DNA of 64,000 nt from Blastomyces gilchristii SLH14081. Its lineage: Eukaryota; Ascomycota; Eurotiomycetes; Onygenales; Ajellomycetaceae. Shown piece by piece: positions 1 through 12,722 of this stretch (the stretch's first letter is position 1; every line of letters starts with the position of its first letter). Below the pieces are notes generated by a model that saw only the letters and a program-made list of their open reading frames with translations, was not told where the DNA came from and searched no databases. Location of the stretch: NCBI RefSeq assembly GCF_000003855.2, contig NW_003101678.1:2986200-3050199 (forward strand). The letters run 5' to 3'. A program made the translations under genes and the position numbers.

Positions 1-698
1 GGAGCTGGCGCAATTTTGATGTTGATTGGATTCGGGGGGGGGCCATATAGTATAGGTATTTGGAGGATGCGAACATGTCAGTTTGTTCACCTTTTAGTTT
101 CCTCTTGTCTTGTCTGGTGGTTTTTTCCCAGCCCGTCCGAGTTTCCTTACTCTTCTCATTGCCCGGATAGTGTTTTGAGTTTTGGTGTTGAGAATTGGAC
201 TTTGTTGATTCCAGCGATCCATTTATCACGAGTGGGTTGGTTGGTTTGTGAATGAATACTGGTTTAAATGATTTTGAATTTTTTTGTTTGTTTTCACATT
301 CTTTTTGTTCTGTCATATGAAAAAAAAAAAAAAAAAATGATCAAAAGAGTGATTGGGTAAGTGACTGCTGAATTTTTATTAAACTGAATTAAGAATGCTG
401 AGCCATCCCATCCCACCCCCTAAAAAGGGCCGGCCCATGTTCATCTACATACTGTACTAATCAGATGTTTTGATGCAAAATATCGTTGAGAGGTCAAGCA
501 GCCCTCTCCAAGATACTCCACGCCGCTGGGCCATTCAAAACTGACTCGATAGGAGAACAGAGAATCATCAGAGATAGAATAAACCACCCACCCAACCCTG
601 CACGAGAAGTAACAATATGGACAAGACAACCCATCAACCCCATCAAAATAGTTCAAAGACTGAAAAAAAGAAAATGTTAAAACAAGCCAGGAAGCAAA
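1..698. other. Intergenic, no gene seen
   Basis: No supportable coding region. The first 250 bases may be untranslated sequence of a gene to the left. A short poly(A) run lies at about 320-337. The last 20-30 bases adjoin the stop codon of the MFS permease and should hold part of its 3' UTR. Confidence 0.5.
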
Positions 699-2427
699 TC
701 ACAGATACCATCGGAAATCCTCCGAAGCCGGACCATCTCTCAACTTCTTCGTCGACACATCCCGCGCCTTGATGCTGAAGCCCTGCCGGCGGTCGCGGCG
801 CTTATTATCCCACAACATGTAAAAGCCCAGGCAGGCCACGATGAGCGCGCCCGCGGCGCCAAAGGACGCGGTCGTGATCAGCGCAGGCTCGTACTTGGGC
901 TTGTCCTTTTCCCGGAAGATGTTGCTGCTGACGATGCCCATGACGTTGGCGAGCGGGATTCCGACGGAGGTAAGCATCATGCGGCGGCCCTCGTGCGCGA
1001 TGTTGTTGTTGTACCATGTACTCAGCAGCACGGAGGGGGCAGAGGTACCCCACGTCATCATGAAGCAGGCGAAATAGGCCACCTGGATCTGGGCCTGGAC
1101 GTCGTCGATGGCAGCGTAGATGATGAAGCCGGTGAAGGTGAGGACGAAGCCGAGGACGATGAAGGGGAAGCGGATGCGGGCGAAGTCGGACGAGAAGGCG
1201 AGGACGAGAAGCATCACGGCGCCGGTGCAGTTGGGGGCGACGGTGTACAGGTTCGTTTTCACGGTGGAGTAGCCCAGGCGCTGGATAATTTGGGGCATGA
1301 AGAGGGCGACGGATTGGATGGGGATACCCAGGCAGATCTCGACGGCAAGGAAGGCATATGAGATCGGCTGCTTGAAGATGCGGACTGCTTCGCGGAAGCT
1401 GAATTTCTCGTCGACGACGGAACTGGAATCGACCTGGATGCGGTGGAAGGCCAGGGCTTTTTCCTGCTCGTTGAGGAACTTCGCTTTGGCAGCGCTCAGG
1501 GGCAGGTACCAGTATGCGAAGACTGCAAAGATAACACTGGCGGCTCCTTCGATGAGGAAGAGATAGCGCCAGCCCTCCAGGGAGGTATTTTCGATTCTGA
1601 AGACGGCGAAGGAGAGCAGGCCCGAGAAGGCGTTGGCGATGTTGGACGCCGCATAGAAGAGCGCGAGACGACGCGCGAGCTCACCACGTCGGTAGAAAGT
1701 CGTCAAATAGTAGATCACCAGTGGGAAGAAGCCAGATTCTGCCATCCCAAGGAACCAGCGCAGGGCGAACATGCCGCTGAAGTTCTTAGCGGTGGCGGAG
1801 AGAAGAGTCATTAAGCCGAAAGTGAACATAAGAATGGGTAAAACGCGGGCAGGGTTGAACTTTTTGCCCAGCATAGCAACTGGTGGAGCGAAGATCACAT
1901 AAGGGACAAAGAAAATGGAGAGCAGAAGGTTGTATTGGCCCTCCTTGAAGTTGAGATCTATTTTCCTCTAGCCGTTAGTTTCTGATTTTGTGTTTCAACG
2001 GAACCGACAGAGCGGCGGATAATGGGATTTTTTTTGCCCCTTACCTGTGCTCAAACCATCGGTCTGGGCATTGCCCAAGTTGCCTTTATCTAGCGCATTG
2101 AATAGATCTAATCAAATATGGTCAGCTCGACAGTGTTCGCGGATGCCATTGCGCTCTGGGGTGAATTCTTTTCTTTTCTTTTCTTTTTTCTTTTCGTTTT
2201 CACTTACACATGATAGCCAAAACAGGCATCAGGCGGACATCAAACTTCCTGCATAGAGCTCGCTCTGCCTTGTGGTCCGTGATGACCGCAGTGGTCTCAT
2301 CGTATTTCCCGTCACCCTGGGATGAGTTCCTCTCTAGCTGGCCCGCGGACTCGTAAGCCAGCTCATCTTTGGAAATGTCATCGACCGCAGTCTTGTGGTC
2401 GACTGCTGCTGGTTTATCCAAAGTCAT
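699..2427 (-). CDS. MFS transporter, Dal5-like anion:cation symporter family
   Basis: Plasma-membrane permease of the fungal allantoate/nicotinate/ureidosuccinate (Dal5/ACS) group; the substrate cannot be told from sequence. Exons are complement(699..1957, 2045..2107, 2208..2427), giving 513 aa, the usual length for the family. Splicing joins exon 1 (ending MPVLAIM) to a 63-nt exon reading YLFNALDKGNLGNAQTDGL, then to DLNF...QYNLLLSIFFVPY; this is the family's first-helix signature with the conserved NLGNA turn. Donors GTAAGT and GTAAG and the acceptor phases are consistent. The start at 2427 (MTLDKPAAVD) is preferred over an upstream in-frame ATG at 2661 because the extra N-terminus is proline-rich and unlike the family. 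About 12 hydrophobic helices are visible, with a cytosolic loop between helices 6 and 7. It lies alone, some 2.5 kb from the hydrolase gene. Confidence 0.9.
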
Positions 2428-4247
2428 GTCGGATTGATGCCGGATAGGGTTTTTGTAATGGCAGATAAAAGGACGAGTGAGTCTCTTTTGAATAATATAA
2501 TAAACCTGTACCGGTGGTTCGGTAGCTAGGTAATTATTTGCTGAAGGGGGACTGAAAGACAAAGGATGTAGGGGGGAGGGGAGGTGGGGGAGTTGATGGC
2601 CAGGGATCAATGCCTCTGCTTCGCAAAGATATAGAGCAAGGTTGTTACTCTGAAAGGCCACGAGGATTGAGAAAAAAGGGAGGAGAGCTGGGGGGATTTA
2701 TATATACGCGACAGATGATTATTTCGCCCTAGCTTACGATCTTCCAAGCTTCCTATTCACGGGGAATTAGGTCGAGGAGAGAGAAAGATACACCCTTTTT
2801 CCCAGGCTACTATCCAATGGTGTTGGACAGACACACGAGGAGATTCGCAGCGTAAGCGAATAAGTCTCTCTCCCTTCCGCTCTAGCTGCTGGGTGATAAC
2901 GAGGTGGATGAGCGGAAACTCTCTCTCCTTTCCCTTCCTCAGTCAGATATTGTTGATCAGAAATCCTGAAGGCTGAAAGCTAGCTGAGATAGAGCTATGA
3001 CGGCGGGCGTGGGGGTTAGTTAGCTGTGCGCTTCGAGGCCCGTCAAACGCCCAGGTTGCCACATGTATCATATCATGTACGGAGTATGCAGCCCACCTTT
3101 CGTAGTCCCGTCCCGTCCAAACCTGAGAAGAGGCAGATGTTGGGGGTCCATTTTCCCTCCCTTTCCCCCCAGCCGAGAGTATCGCTGGCAGGCGGTCAAT
3201 TTACTTTCCCCCTGGAGTGGTACCGTTTGCGGGGGAGAAGAGCTATTCGGCGAACAGATTCCCTCAAACAAGATACCAGCGAAGTCAATGTCCTCGGCTA
3301 ATGGTTTGATTGGTACACCCAGACAAGCGGGGCGCTTCTAGCGGTTTTCTGCGACGGCGGGAAACGTAGACCAGGATCCAACTCCGCATTTTGGAGGCCA
3401 GACAGCTGGGGGCGCCCTAGCTAGCGCTGGTGTGGGGAGAACACGCGGTGGTGGTGTTGGTGGTGGTGGTGGAAGTTGAATCTTCCTTCTTCCCTTCCCT
3501 GGCGGCCAAGAACGCTCGGCAGCAGAGAATGAAACGAGGTGGCCCAACATCATCAAGTAACCTTACGGGAAAAACGCCAGAAAAAAAGTACTCCGTCCGT
3601 CGAGTTTTACCTCCTCCACGACAATCTCCTGCTGCTGAGAAATCTTGAGCCTTGTCTCCAGTGATCCGAGCTTGCTTAGTGCTTCGTGGGGTGCTGCTTG
3701 GGGGTTGGAAAGCCTTAATTTTTATACTCCGCCGTATACTCGAGATAGAAATGGACAAAGGATTGATATGATATTTATTCATACAAGAAAAAGAATAAAA
3801 GTTAAACATAATAAAAATAAAATATTATAAAAATAAAAATAAAAATAAAAATAATAAAATAAAATAAAATAAAATAAAATAAAAAGTAAAAAGCATCTGC
3901 AGTCAGGCCCATGTTCACTCCTTGCTCAACTTCCAGATTGAATCCCACTCGACTCGCTCATGCAGATCTGCTACAGCTTTCTCCCACTCTTCTTATCTTC
4001 TTCTGTTCATGCATGTTCATACACATATATGTAATGTACTATCAATTAACCTGGTTTCTTCAAAGAGAAAAGATAGTAAAATTACTACTATATTGATAGC
4101 AATTGTCAACATATGCAGGGCACTGGGATACCGCATATATATACTGTAACAGTGTCCATCTTGGAGGGGAAAAAATATAGAAAAAAAAATCATTCTGCAT
4201 TCATTTTGATGCTACCCTACCTCATCACAACCTCATCATTGAACGGC

Positions 4248-4294
<47 letters not shown>

Positions 4295-4903
4295 CACTTG
4301 CCGGAATGTAATCTGTATGCATGGCATGTTTCATTCTGGATAGTCAGTCTACTTTGTGATATTGTTAGCTGGGGGTCACAGGCGGTAAGACTCCCCTCGT
4401 CGCTCGCTCTGCCTCTTATTATTGTAATGGACTGGGGTGTGAGGTAAAACTAATCCACACCGGTTCCATATATGTGCACTATTTAATTCAAGGATGTGGT
4501 TGTGAGCAGCCCATTATTCTCTAGACATGAACAAGAAAAAGTGCCAGCGAGGCAATTTTCAGCAAGGGAGATTTTTTGATTATTTTTTGATATTGCTGTT
4601 TCGTTTTGCGAGCTAATTCTGGGGATATAAAATGCTGCCGCGTCCTTGTACGCAGCGTAGTTACCATTGAAGATAGCAACTGAACTGGCTGGAAAAAAAG
4701 CAATAATCACGCCAATGCGTTTAGTTCGCCAGCCTCATCGGCCCAAAAATGTGCCCCCCCAAAGCTTAACAGAACAATTGGTCTGGTTGGGGACATCAAA
4801 TCACATCACTTTGGGGCCCAGGAGAAGCGAAAGGGACAGCAAAATGCATTTTTAGAAACTAGTTGAACAAAAACAATAGAGGAACCAACTGCAGAAGACC
4901 AAT
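2428..4903. other. Intergenic, 2.5 kb, simple repeats only
   Basis: Promoter side of the MFS gene, then 3' flank of the hydrolase gene. No coding region is supported. It contains an (AAAAT)n/(AAAT)n tract at about 3825-3883, a poly(A) run of about 40 at 4250-4289, a GGT-rich stretch near 3447-3475, and three copies of a recurring TACTCCG/CGGAGTA word (about 3077, 3587 and 3725). Confidence 0.5.
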
Positions 4904-6015
4904 TTATAGGAATTTCTTACAACCCTCCACCATATATGTAATCGAGTCCTTGCCCGCCTGCAGCACTCCATCCATCGCCAGGAACGGATGAGGCATTCCC
5001 TCCATAACATGCAGGTCATAGTGCACGCCGGCCTTCTTCAACTTCTCAGCATACTTCTCTCCCTCGCTCCTCAGCACATCAAGCTCCCCAACCATGATGA
5101 TTGCAGGCGCCACGCTAGCCCAAGTGGGCGAGTCATCGGGATAAAACAGCGGGCTGGCTTCCGGGTTCGCCCACTCTGATTTCTGGGGCAGATAGTGGTG
5201 TCTATACCACAGCATCTTGGCGGCGGGGAGTGCGGGGATGTGCTCGTAGTCGCGGTAGGAGGGGGTGTTGCTGACGTCGGCTGTGTTGTCCATGACGGGC
5301 ACGCTGAGTAGCTGCACTTTCAATGGGGAGAAGTTGCGTGCAACGGCCCGATGCGTCATAACGGCGGCGAGGTTGCCGCCTGCACTGGAGCCTCCCACGC
5401 CGATGCGCGAGGTGTTCAGGTTAAGATGCTTGCCTCCCTCTGCCAAGGCCCAGAGGAGGGCTTCCCAGCAGTCGTGCACGGCGGCGGGGAATGGGTTTTC
5501 AGGAGCGAGTCTGACGAGCGGGGATTTAGTATAACAAAAAAAGAAAAAAAGAAAAAAAGAGAGAAAAAAAAAAGTACTATCATTCTCGCACGCAATTAAG
5601 AAACGAAGAAAAAGACCAACCTATAATCAACAGTAATAACCACACACTGCGCCCTGGCGCAAATGTTCGTACAGACAACATTCTCCGTCTCAATATTCCC
5701 AAGCACCCATCCGCCGCCGTGGAAGTAAACAAGCGCTGGCCACCCGCCCTCCGGCGGCTTGTCCGCGATCGGCGTAAAGCATCGCACGTTCACGTCTGGG
5801 CCTTCGCTCTCCTTGCGTTTAATGGCGATGTCTTCTTGCTTTCCCACTGGTATCAATGGGCCAGCGCCTGGTATTAGGACGCCGGAAGTGCGCGAGGCAG
5901 CAACGGACCGGAGATGTACCTGTTCCTGGTTGATGATGTGTTTGTTATAGAAAGCGACGTATTCCGGGTGGATTTTTGAGGCCACGGATTCGTGCAGCGG
6001 GTATGGAGGTGGCAT
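4904..6015 (-). CDS. Alpha/beta hydrolase, hormone-sensitive-lipase family esterase
   Basis: Serine esterase/lipase of the alpha/beta-hydrolase-3 (HSL) group, probably cytosolic since no signal peptide is seen. Exons complement(4904..5510, 5621..6015) give 333 aa. The oxyanion-hole motif FHGGGW is at about residue 100, VDYRLAPENPFPAA spans the splice junction (donor GTTGGT, acceptor CAG), and the nucleophile elbow is GGSSAGG. The acid Asp lies in GELDVLR and the base His in MPHPFL, so the catalytic triad is intact. Length is typical. The elbow reads GSSAGG rather than the commoner GDSAGG. Substrate unknown; within this neighbourhood it could open an ester or lactone of the imported compound, which is inference. 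Confidence 0.9.
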
Positions 6016-8836
6016 TGTGACAGAGATGGAAGTGGGTTGTTTCTTTTTTTCTTTCTCCCTGGTTTTTTTGCTTTTTGCTCTGTTTGTTCACACTATTCGG
6101 TTTCTTTTCTTTCTATCTCCCTTTTTTTCTTTCCTTTTTATTCCTAGAACAGTAGAATGATATTTTCCCAGCGTCGATGGTAGGGTAGGGCAATGAAACG
6201 ACGTGATAGTCTCTACGTTATTAAAGCCAAAAGATTCTCCAGCCTCGGGCCGACCGCTCGCTGGCTGATGCAAAAGCATATACTGTATGTAGTGGAACCG
6301 CTGCTGCTGGCAAGTTGGCAACCCACTCGACCCCCAAATAATCATGTATCCATATGTTGTGCTCGTGAACCTTCGCGCACCCTGATGCTCGGCCCCCAGC
6401 TTGATCTGACAATTACCAACAACAAGTGTTGGGCATCCATCTCTTACCCGGCGAAGCTAGCCAAAACTTTCATACTTTGCAGATTCACATATGCCCCTGC
6501 GACAGAGGTTCCCCCTCCCGTTCCCCTCCCCCCCTCCTCCTCCTCCCCCCACGCTGAAATTCAGCGTTCACGCCTTCTCTAGTGTGGGGGAAACATTTCT
6601 GGGGGAAAGATGTCGAAAAGTTCATTCGCAACAAACACGGTTTCCAAAAATATCGGCGCACGCACTGGATCAAATCCCATGGCATCCCACCGACAAAAGG
6701 ACGTGGGGGGTATGTATGTATGTATGGCGTGTGCCTTTGGCCCTTTGGTATGTAATCACAGCCAGGTCTTTTCATGTGTTCATGATGGTTAAAGCTGTCG
6801 GCGCTAAAGGAGTTGTTGGCCTTGCTCGCTGTTGGATATGCCGAGCCCCCCCCCCCCGTGCTTCGTGTGACCAGCCACAGGATGTCGGTGATGTGTTTTT
6901 TGAGGTTGCTTGTCTGTTCACGGTCCAAAATCTCACACCCATCGCGAAGCTCAATCAATACTAGTATAAACACTGTGGGAGCTAAGCTTTTTGTTATTGG
7001 GGGTTAGAGTGTTTGATTTCTCAGGAAAGCTTAGGTAGTGTCCACGGGTATTAGAGCTTGCTATCCTCCGCCGCGTATAGAACCACCGTTGCGGGTAGAA
7101 AACAAGGGGAAAATTAAGCCAGAAGAAGAAGAAGAAGAAGAAGAAGAAGAAGAAGATTGTAGCCGATTGACTCCAAGAATTTTCACATTATTACCTGGAA
7201 AACTACGCAGTTTCGTCGCATGGGAGTCTCACCTTTCAGCCAGTAGATCTTTAGTTACGTATGTCAATACCAAATTGGGAATCTAGCCCTAACTTCCCAG
7301 GGAATATAAGTCTAAAAATAAACTGCTCATTGTCTGCCCCCATGCCTTGACATTCTTGACATTCTTGACAGTCTTGAGTCTTGCCCTTCCCTTCCCGACG
7401 TCGTATCTGCTTCTCCTTCAGGCAATAAGTCCACCCGAGCGGGTTTGCGGGTTACATCACTAACTTCCCTCTCTGTTGCAGAATCGAAGGGTTTTTTTTG
7501 TTTTTTGAGTGAGAGAGGGAGTGGAGAACTCCGAACGACGAGCGGCGCGCGCGCCGCTTCACTTAGTTGACCCCGCGGGCATGAAGATCACTTCTTGGGA
7601 TGGGATGGGTGGTTTGGACGTACACAGTACGCTTGGTGCTGGACTGGGATGTTTACAGGGCGGCGGGCGAGTGAGTGTGCGAAGAATACTTACTTTCCTT
7701 TTCGGGTTGCTCAGTTTTTGACGGAATTTCTCTTGAAAACGTGATGGATCGAATCGGCGCGTGGTGCAAGGACGCTTTGGTAGTTAACTTAACAGCTAAC
7801 CAACTATCTATGAAAAGTCCAGGGGCTGGCTGTCTCTCAGCAACTGCATGTGGCCTATTATGATATTGGAGACTTGGATGGTTGACTGGGTGTGTCTTTG
7901 AACGACCTACAACTACATACCTACCTTGGCATATCATATCGTACTATACTACAGTCTATGTAGTCTATACCAACCATACTTGCATAAATCCCCCCACAGC
8001 CGGTAAATGTAAACCCACCCACCCTCCCCTTCCCTCCCTCCTAGCTCTCTCTCTCCTGCGATGTACTGTGCATATACATACATACATACATACTTTAGCG
8101 AACCCGACCGAGTCCTGAATCAGCCATCCTATCCTATCCATTCTCAAGCCCATCATCAGAACGCCGATGGATTAGCCGTGTGTGGCTTGTCTATGCCGAT
8201 AGGAGGGCGCAAGGGAATTCTTGGTGGATTGCGGGCGTGGGATGGGTGCGTGGGGTTGCTTAGGATGCGTGGGGGGAATGGGGGGGGTGTGTGGGTTCTG
8301 GGCCGGCATTCGTATTGGTCGGGTGGAATTTTCTTGGAAGTTGAGTTACTATGTAAGTTACAGGGACTAGGACTAGTTCCATCGCGTTTGGAAATAGGCG
8401 AGGTTTTCTAAAATTGTTTAAAATGGATGCGGGTTGGGTTGATATTATCCCTGGTCATTTGTTATTATTGTTCGGGCAAAGGGGTGAATTGATTGGGGTG
8501 TTCAATGGGGGTGGTTTCTTTTTATTTTTATTTTTTATATTTTATTTTTATTTATACTTTTGATATTCTTAAAGTATAAAAATTTCAGAATGAAAAGGAG
8601 TCATTGGCTGAAGATCAAATAATACCTTCTCATATAGGAGAATACTTCCAATTGAGTAAAAAGGCCGTGAATCTTATTTTATGCAACATGCTGAGTTAAT
8701 GAATGCCACTGGGCGCACGTAAATATGCTTTAAAACATAAAGAGGAATTCCAAACTCTCAAAAGAAAAGGGGAAAAAAACAAGAAAACTAGTTACAAAAG
8801 AGGAATCCAATCAAAAAAACAGAGTAAATAACCCCG
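6016..8836. other. Intergenic, 2.8 kb, microsatellites
   Basis: No gene supported; the reading frames here are short and low-complexity. Contains (GTAT)n near 6711-6725, a C-run near 6844-6858, a (GAA)n tract at about 7122-7155, and a TACA/CATA tract near 8076-8096. The last few hundred bases (about 8520 onward) are AT-rich and adjoin the 3' end of the aldolase gene. Confidence 0.45.
7122..7155. repeat. (GAA)n microsatellite
   Basis: About eleven consecutive AGA/GAA trinucleotides in an intergenic region. It would encode poly-Glu in one frame, but no gene is supported around it. Confidence 0.9.
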
Positions 8837-9838
8837 TTATAACGAGCGCTCATACTCAACAAGCTCCCTAAACTCCCTTTTATAGCTTTCCTGCATCGAC
8901 TCCGTCGGTCTGGGCAGCGGCTTGCGCGCGAACCCACCGTACCCCAGGTGCGACTTCATCGCAGATTTAATCCCTACCACCCCCCCCTGAATAGCCGCCC
9001 AATCTCCCCGGGCCAAAACCTCCTGCGCACTGCGCGCTTCCGCCAGCTTCCCTTGCGCATACAGATCCATTACCTGCACGCACGTCTTGGGTGCAATGTT
9101 GGCAATGCCGCCGATGATCCCTGATCCCCCGCTGATGAGCGTTTGTATCGTAAAGTCTCCTGAGCCACCGAGACATAGGAAGGGGGCTGGGGAGGATTTG
9201 TTGCTGTTGTTGGTGCTTCCTTGGGCGGCGGCAACGCGGTTCAATTTACCCGTGTTGCCGCAGGTGAATTTGCACCCGATGATATTGGGATGTTCGCTCA
9301 GCGCGATGATGGTATCGGAGTCCAAATCTAGCCCTGAAACGGCCGGAGGGTAATTGTATATGATAATCGGCAGCGGGGACGCATCCGCTACGTCACGGAA
9401 GAACTGCAGCACCGAATCTGGCAGCAGGAGCGCCTTGTAATACGACGCGGCGAGAACCAGGGCGTAATCAGCACCGGCCGCATGGGCCTGCTGGCAGAGC
9501 CTGATCGTTTCCCGGGTCGATTGTGCACTACAGCCGACGATGAGAGGCATGTTGGGGAAGCCGGCGCTATCTAGTGCTTTGCGGGTGGTTTCGATGGCCG
9601 TGATGCGTTCCTCGTTGGATAGATGGACGGCCTCGCCGTTTGAGCCGTGGACGGCCAGGCCGGTCACGCCAGCTTGTGCTAGATTGACGGCATGTTTGCC
9701 GATTGCCTGCGTATCGAGATCCTCTGTTTCGTCCTCGAAGAAGCATACGGTTGGCACGTAGACGCCCGGTTGCAGTGGGCGATGGGGTCGGTCGCTGCCG
9801 TTTTCGCGGGTTTCTTTATGAGTGGATATTGGAGACAT
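8837..9838 (-). CDS. DapA/NAL superfamily aldolase or lyase (dihydrodipicolinate synthase-like)
   Basis: Single-exon, 333-aa TIM-barrel class I aldolase. Family marks: GSNGEAVHLSNEER (the GxxGE phosphate/carboxylate-binding loop), IIYNYPPAVSG (the YNxP tyrosine that shuttles protons to the Schiff base) and IIGCKFTCGN (the catalytic lysine that forms the imine with pyruvate). Fungal relatives include 4-hydroxy-2-oxoglutarate aldolase and L-threo-3-deoxy-hexulosonate aldolase, both of which release pyruvate; which reaction this one performs cannot be read from the sequence. No targeting signal is obvious. Low-complexity SNNSNKSS near residue 200 is an unusual loop insertion. Its 5' flank holds a (GA)n tract. 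Confidence 0.88.
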   Translation of the reverse strand: MSPISTHKETRENGSDRPHRPLQPGVYVPTVCFFEDETEDLDTQAIGKHAVNLAQAGVTGLAVHGSNGEAVHLSNEERITAIETTRKALDSAGFPNMPLIVGCSAQSTRETIRLCQQAHAAGADYALVLAASYYKALLLPDSVLQFFRDVADASPLPIIIYNYPPAVSGLDLDSDTIIALSEHPNIIGCKFTCGNTGKLNRVAAAQGSTNNSNKSSPAPFLCLGGSGDFTIQTLISGGSGIIGGIANIAPKTCVQVMDLYAQGKLAEARSAQEVLARGDWAAIQGGVVGIKSAMKSHLGYGGFARKPLPRPTESMQESYKREFRELVEYERSL

Positions 9839-10004
9839 ATTGACAATCGCAGAGGAAAGAGGTTTTCAATCGTCTGCGATTTTTCTTATTTTTGTTATAA
9901 AAGGATATAAGATGCTGGAAAACGAGGGTTGAGATTTAGAAGATCTCTATTGGAGGGGAACGAATGGGGGGTGGTTGAGAAAGTGGTCCCTTAAAGCGAA
10001 TGTT

Positions 10005-10043
<39 letters not shown>

Positions 10044-11434
10044 GGTGAGGTTGAGGTAAGGACTAGGTAGTTACAGTAGATGAGTAGGTTGAAAGTTGGA
10101 AGACAAACCACCAGATAATTCCTGCCGAGTCTAGAAAACCGGGGAAACAAAGTCGGCAATAGTAGAACCAGATTCACTGAGGAGATATCTAACTACCAGA
10201 AAAAAAACCGGAGTGAATAATGGAGAGTTGAATCAGGGGGGTGCTTGATCAAGAGCCATTATTTCCATCAGGGGTTCGACGGAAGTTTGAAGGAAAAAAG
10301 GAGCCAAGGGTCACTCAGTCCGCATGGCATGATATGATGGATGATGGGTCCGACCGGCTATGTGGATGTCATTCAAAGAACCCCCATCCATCCCTCCCCT
10401 CTCCCCAAAAGCCCGTCTCCTGATGACCGAAAATTATGTAAATAGGGAAAATGCCCGATGCAATTTGCCACGGCTGGGGAAGCACATATCTGACCCCCAC
10501 GCCGTTCAGGTTGGCTGGTGGGCAGGAAAAGCCCCGAGCCCACATCGGCGGTAACAGCGTAGCGGAGTTTTCCCCCAGCGCGCCAATTATGGTCGTTTGT
10601 GGCTGGACGGGGCCTAGTAATTAGTGAGGGATTGTGGGCGAACCATCAGGCGAGTTTGCTGGTGGTGCTGTTATTGGCGGGCATATGGGGGTGGCGGGGA
10701 AATGGGGGAGAGGGTTAACTAGTGGTTGCACAACTAGCTACTGCGTAGCTTGTGGAAGCGCAGGCTTTTGTTTCAGCTTTGTGTAGCCTGGGAGAGAGAG
10801 ATAGGTGATGAATGATGGGGAATAATAACCACTCATTTGTTCAGGGCATGGGCAGTGCGGGGGGAGAAGGGGAGAATAGAATGGGAGCTGCATGACATAT
10901 TCAAGAGTTCAGAGGAGGAATGGAGGAATACATGGAGAATCCTTGGAAGGAAAAATAAGTTCTGGACCGGACATCTTTTAGAACTGCCAATTGATTTTGA
11001 TTGTGTGTTGTTATTTTTATGTGTTGAAGACGTTAAAAGACGTTGAAGACGTTTGAAGCTGCAGCTAACTAACTAGTCGCCGAGTTCCCCTCGTGTTTGA
11101 ACACGGGAGCTTTCCCTCTCCTTTTTTTCCTCGCTGCTTCCAACTTCTCCCTCCCTTCCTAGAGACATGATAGCATGAGTAAGTACGGAGTACAGCGTAT
11201 GAAGTTATTCAAACAAGTAAAAAAAAAAAGCACTTGACTAGGTACAGAAGCATTTTGCGCACTGCAGATTATTGAAACTATTATTATTAATAATTCCCAA
11301 ACAAACATATGGTCGTGTGATCTCATATTTCTTTTTTTCTTTCCTCTTCCGTTTCTTCTTTTCTTTTTTTTCTTTTCTTCCCCCGCTGTGAAAGAAAGAA
11401 AAAAGAAAGAAAAGAAAAGGAAAACGTTCACATT
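9839..11434. other. Intergenic, 1.6 kb
   Basis: Promoter region of the aldolase gene and 3' flank of ridA. It has a (GA)n tract at about 10012-10040 and a GTACGGAGTAC word at about 11184. CT-rich sequence lies at 11330-11400. No gene is supported. Confidence 0.45.
10012..10040. repeat. (GA)n microsatellite in aldolase 5' flank
   Basis: About 14 GA units, roughly 175 bases upstream of the aldolase start codon. GA/CT tracts in fungal promoters often coincide with nucleosome-poor regions; no binding factor is implied. Confidence 0.85.
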
Positions 11435-12070
11435 TTATATGTAGGCAGAGCACTCTATTTCAACATCCGTGCCCAGCGGGAGTGCCTTAACAGCCACACA
11501 GGTTCGCACCTAGGAATTTCCGTCAGCTTTTTGTTTTAAAAAGAAAACAAAAGAAACCCAAAACATAAGAGAGAGAGAGAGAGAGAGACCACTTACAGGC
11601 TTAGGCTCTTGGCTCAGGAACTGGGCATAGATTTCATTCATGGCGGCAAAGTCTTCCATGTTGGCAAGGAAGACGTTGACCTTGATGGCCTTCTCCAGGC
11701 TGGAGCCAGCTTTCTCCAGCACAGCGCTCAGGTTGCGGAATATTTGTGCCTAGCAATATACAGTACAGTACAGTCAGTCAAACCAACCCCCGCGCAAGCT
11801 ATTGTTGTTGTCGATGATGCGAGAGGGGTCAAAAAAATAATTTATGTATCAACTATCAATTAGATAGAGGGGAGGGAGAGAGGAGAAAGAAGAGAGCAAG
11901 TAACATACGGTTCTATCCTGAACTGTACCCTCAACCAGCTTGCCCGTGGCCGGGTCCATTCCCACCTGGCCAGAGCAGTATACGATTCCGTTGTGAACAA
12001 TGCCCTGAGACAGCACGGGGATAGGCGCGGGGGCCTTGTCGGTCAGGACGACCTGCTTTGCGGATGCCAT
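11435..12070 (-). CDS. RidA/YjgF/YER057c family enamine/imine deaminase
   Basis: Hydrolyses reactive 2-aminoacrylate and related enamine/imine intermediates made by PLP enzymes, releasing ammonia and the 2-oxo acid. Exons complement(11435..11509, 11597..11749, 11909..12070) give 129 aa, the standard RidA length. Visible family motifs are the N-terminal APxPxPVLSQG stretch, YCSGQVGMDPATGKL, the VFLANMEDFAAMN helix, and the terminal RTCVAVKALPLGTDVEIEC that carries the conserved substrate-carboxylate Arg and a late Glu. Donors are GTATGT and GTAAGT. Intron 2 begins with a (CT)n run just inside its donor. No mitochondrial presequence is evident, so a cytosolic form is likely. It is transcribed divergently from the D-serine-dehydratase-like gene 650 bases away, whose expected product is exactly the intermediate RidA removes. 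Confidence 0.92.
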
Positions 12071-12722
12071 GTTTTATTTATGGCTTGGATGGATCAAGGG
12101 AGGGAGAATGGATGGTGCTAAAGGGCTATTCAGAAATGACAATGAGGGATAATGGGCTGCTGGAGAGGATAGTTTCTTAAAAAGCCTTCTTCTTCTTTTT
12201 TTTTTTTTTTTGCGCAGAAGAGAGTTCGATGATCCCTCGTCGGCAGAACGAAGGGGCAAGTAGTAGTGGCAAGTAGAAGAAGACGAGTGGGAATCACGAA
12301 ACTGTTTAAATCTCTCCCACGTAGCGGGCACGACGTGGGGGTAAGTAAGTAACTACATTACATTACTACGAGATAGAGATATGACGACAGCAAGCTTCTG
12401 TGGCAGACAGTCAGTCCTCTCTTTCTTTCTAATCCAAGCAAGTCCTGTAACTCCTAACTAACTTTTATTAGTTATAAATTATACAGCTGAACTCAGGTGC
12501 GGGGCAGAATTGCCGGACACATCGGACATAGCTTTTAGCTGCTTTACCATCCCCTCTTTATACCACCAATCTCTCAATTCAAAATAAAAATTCATTCTTC
12601 TTGTAGACTGTACGAAAGAAGAAAAATAAAAAACAAAAAAAAAAAAAAGAAGAAAAGAAAAGAAAAGAGGAAAAAGGAAAAAGGAAAAAGACATCGGCTG
12701 TATCTAATCCCATCTCCTCACA
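12071..12722. promoter_or_regulatory. Shared divergent promoter between ridA-like and D-serine-dehydratase-like genes
   Basis: This 652-base interval separates two start codons pointing outward, so it must carry both promoters. It contains a poly(T) run near 12200-12212 and A-rich/AAAAG repeats at about 12620-12690 directly upstream of the plus-strand gene. No specific operator was identified. A shared promoter fits co-expression of an enamine producer with its detoxifier. Confidence 0.6.

Noticed and set aside
993..1361. Plus-strand 122-codon ORF
   Set aside because: Shadow of the MFS permease; Gly/Glu/Asp-rich composition from the GC-rich antisense strand.
2428..2661. N-terminal extension of the MFS permease from the ATG at 2661
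   Set aside because: Adds 78 proline-rich residues absent from Dal5-type transporters; the ATG at 2427 gives the usual start.
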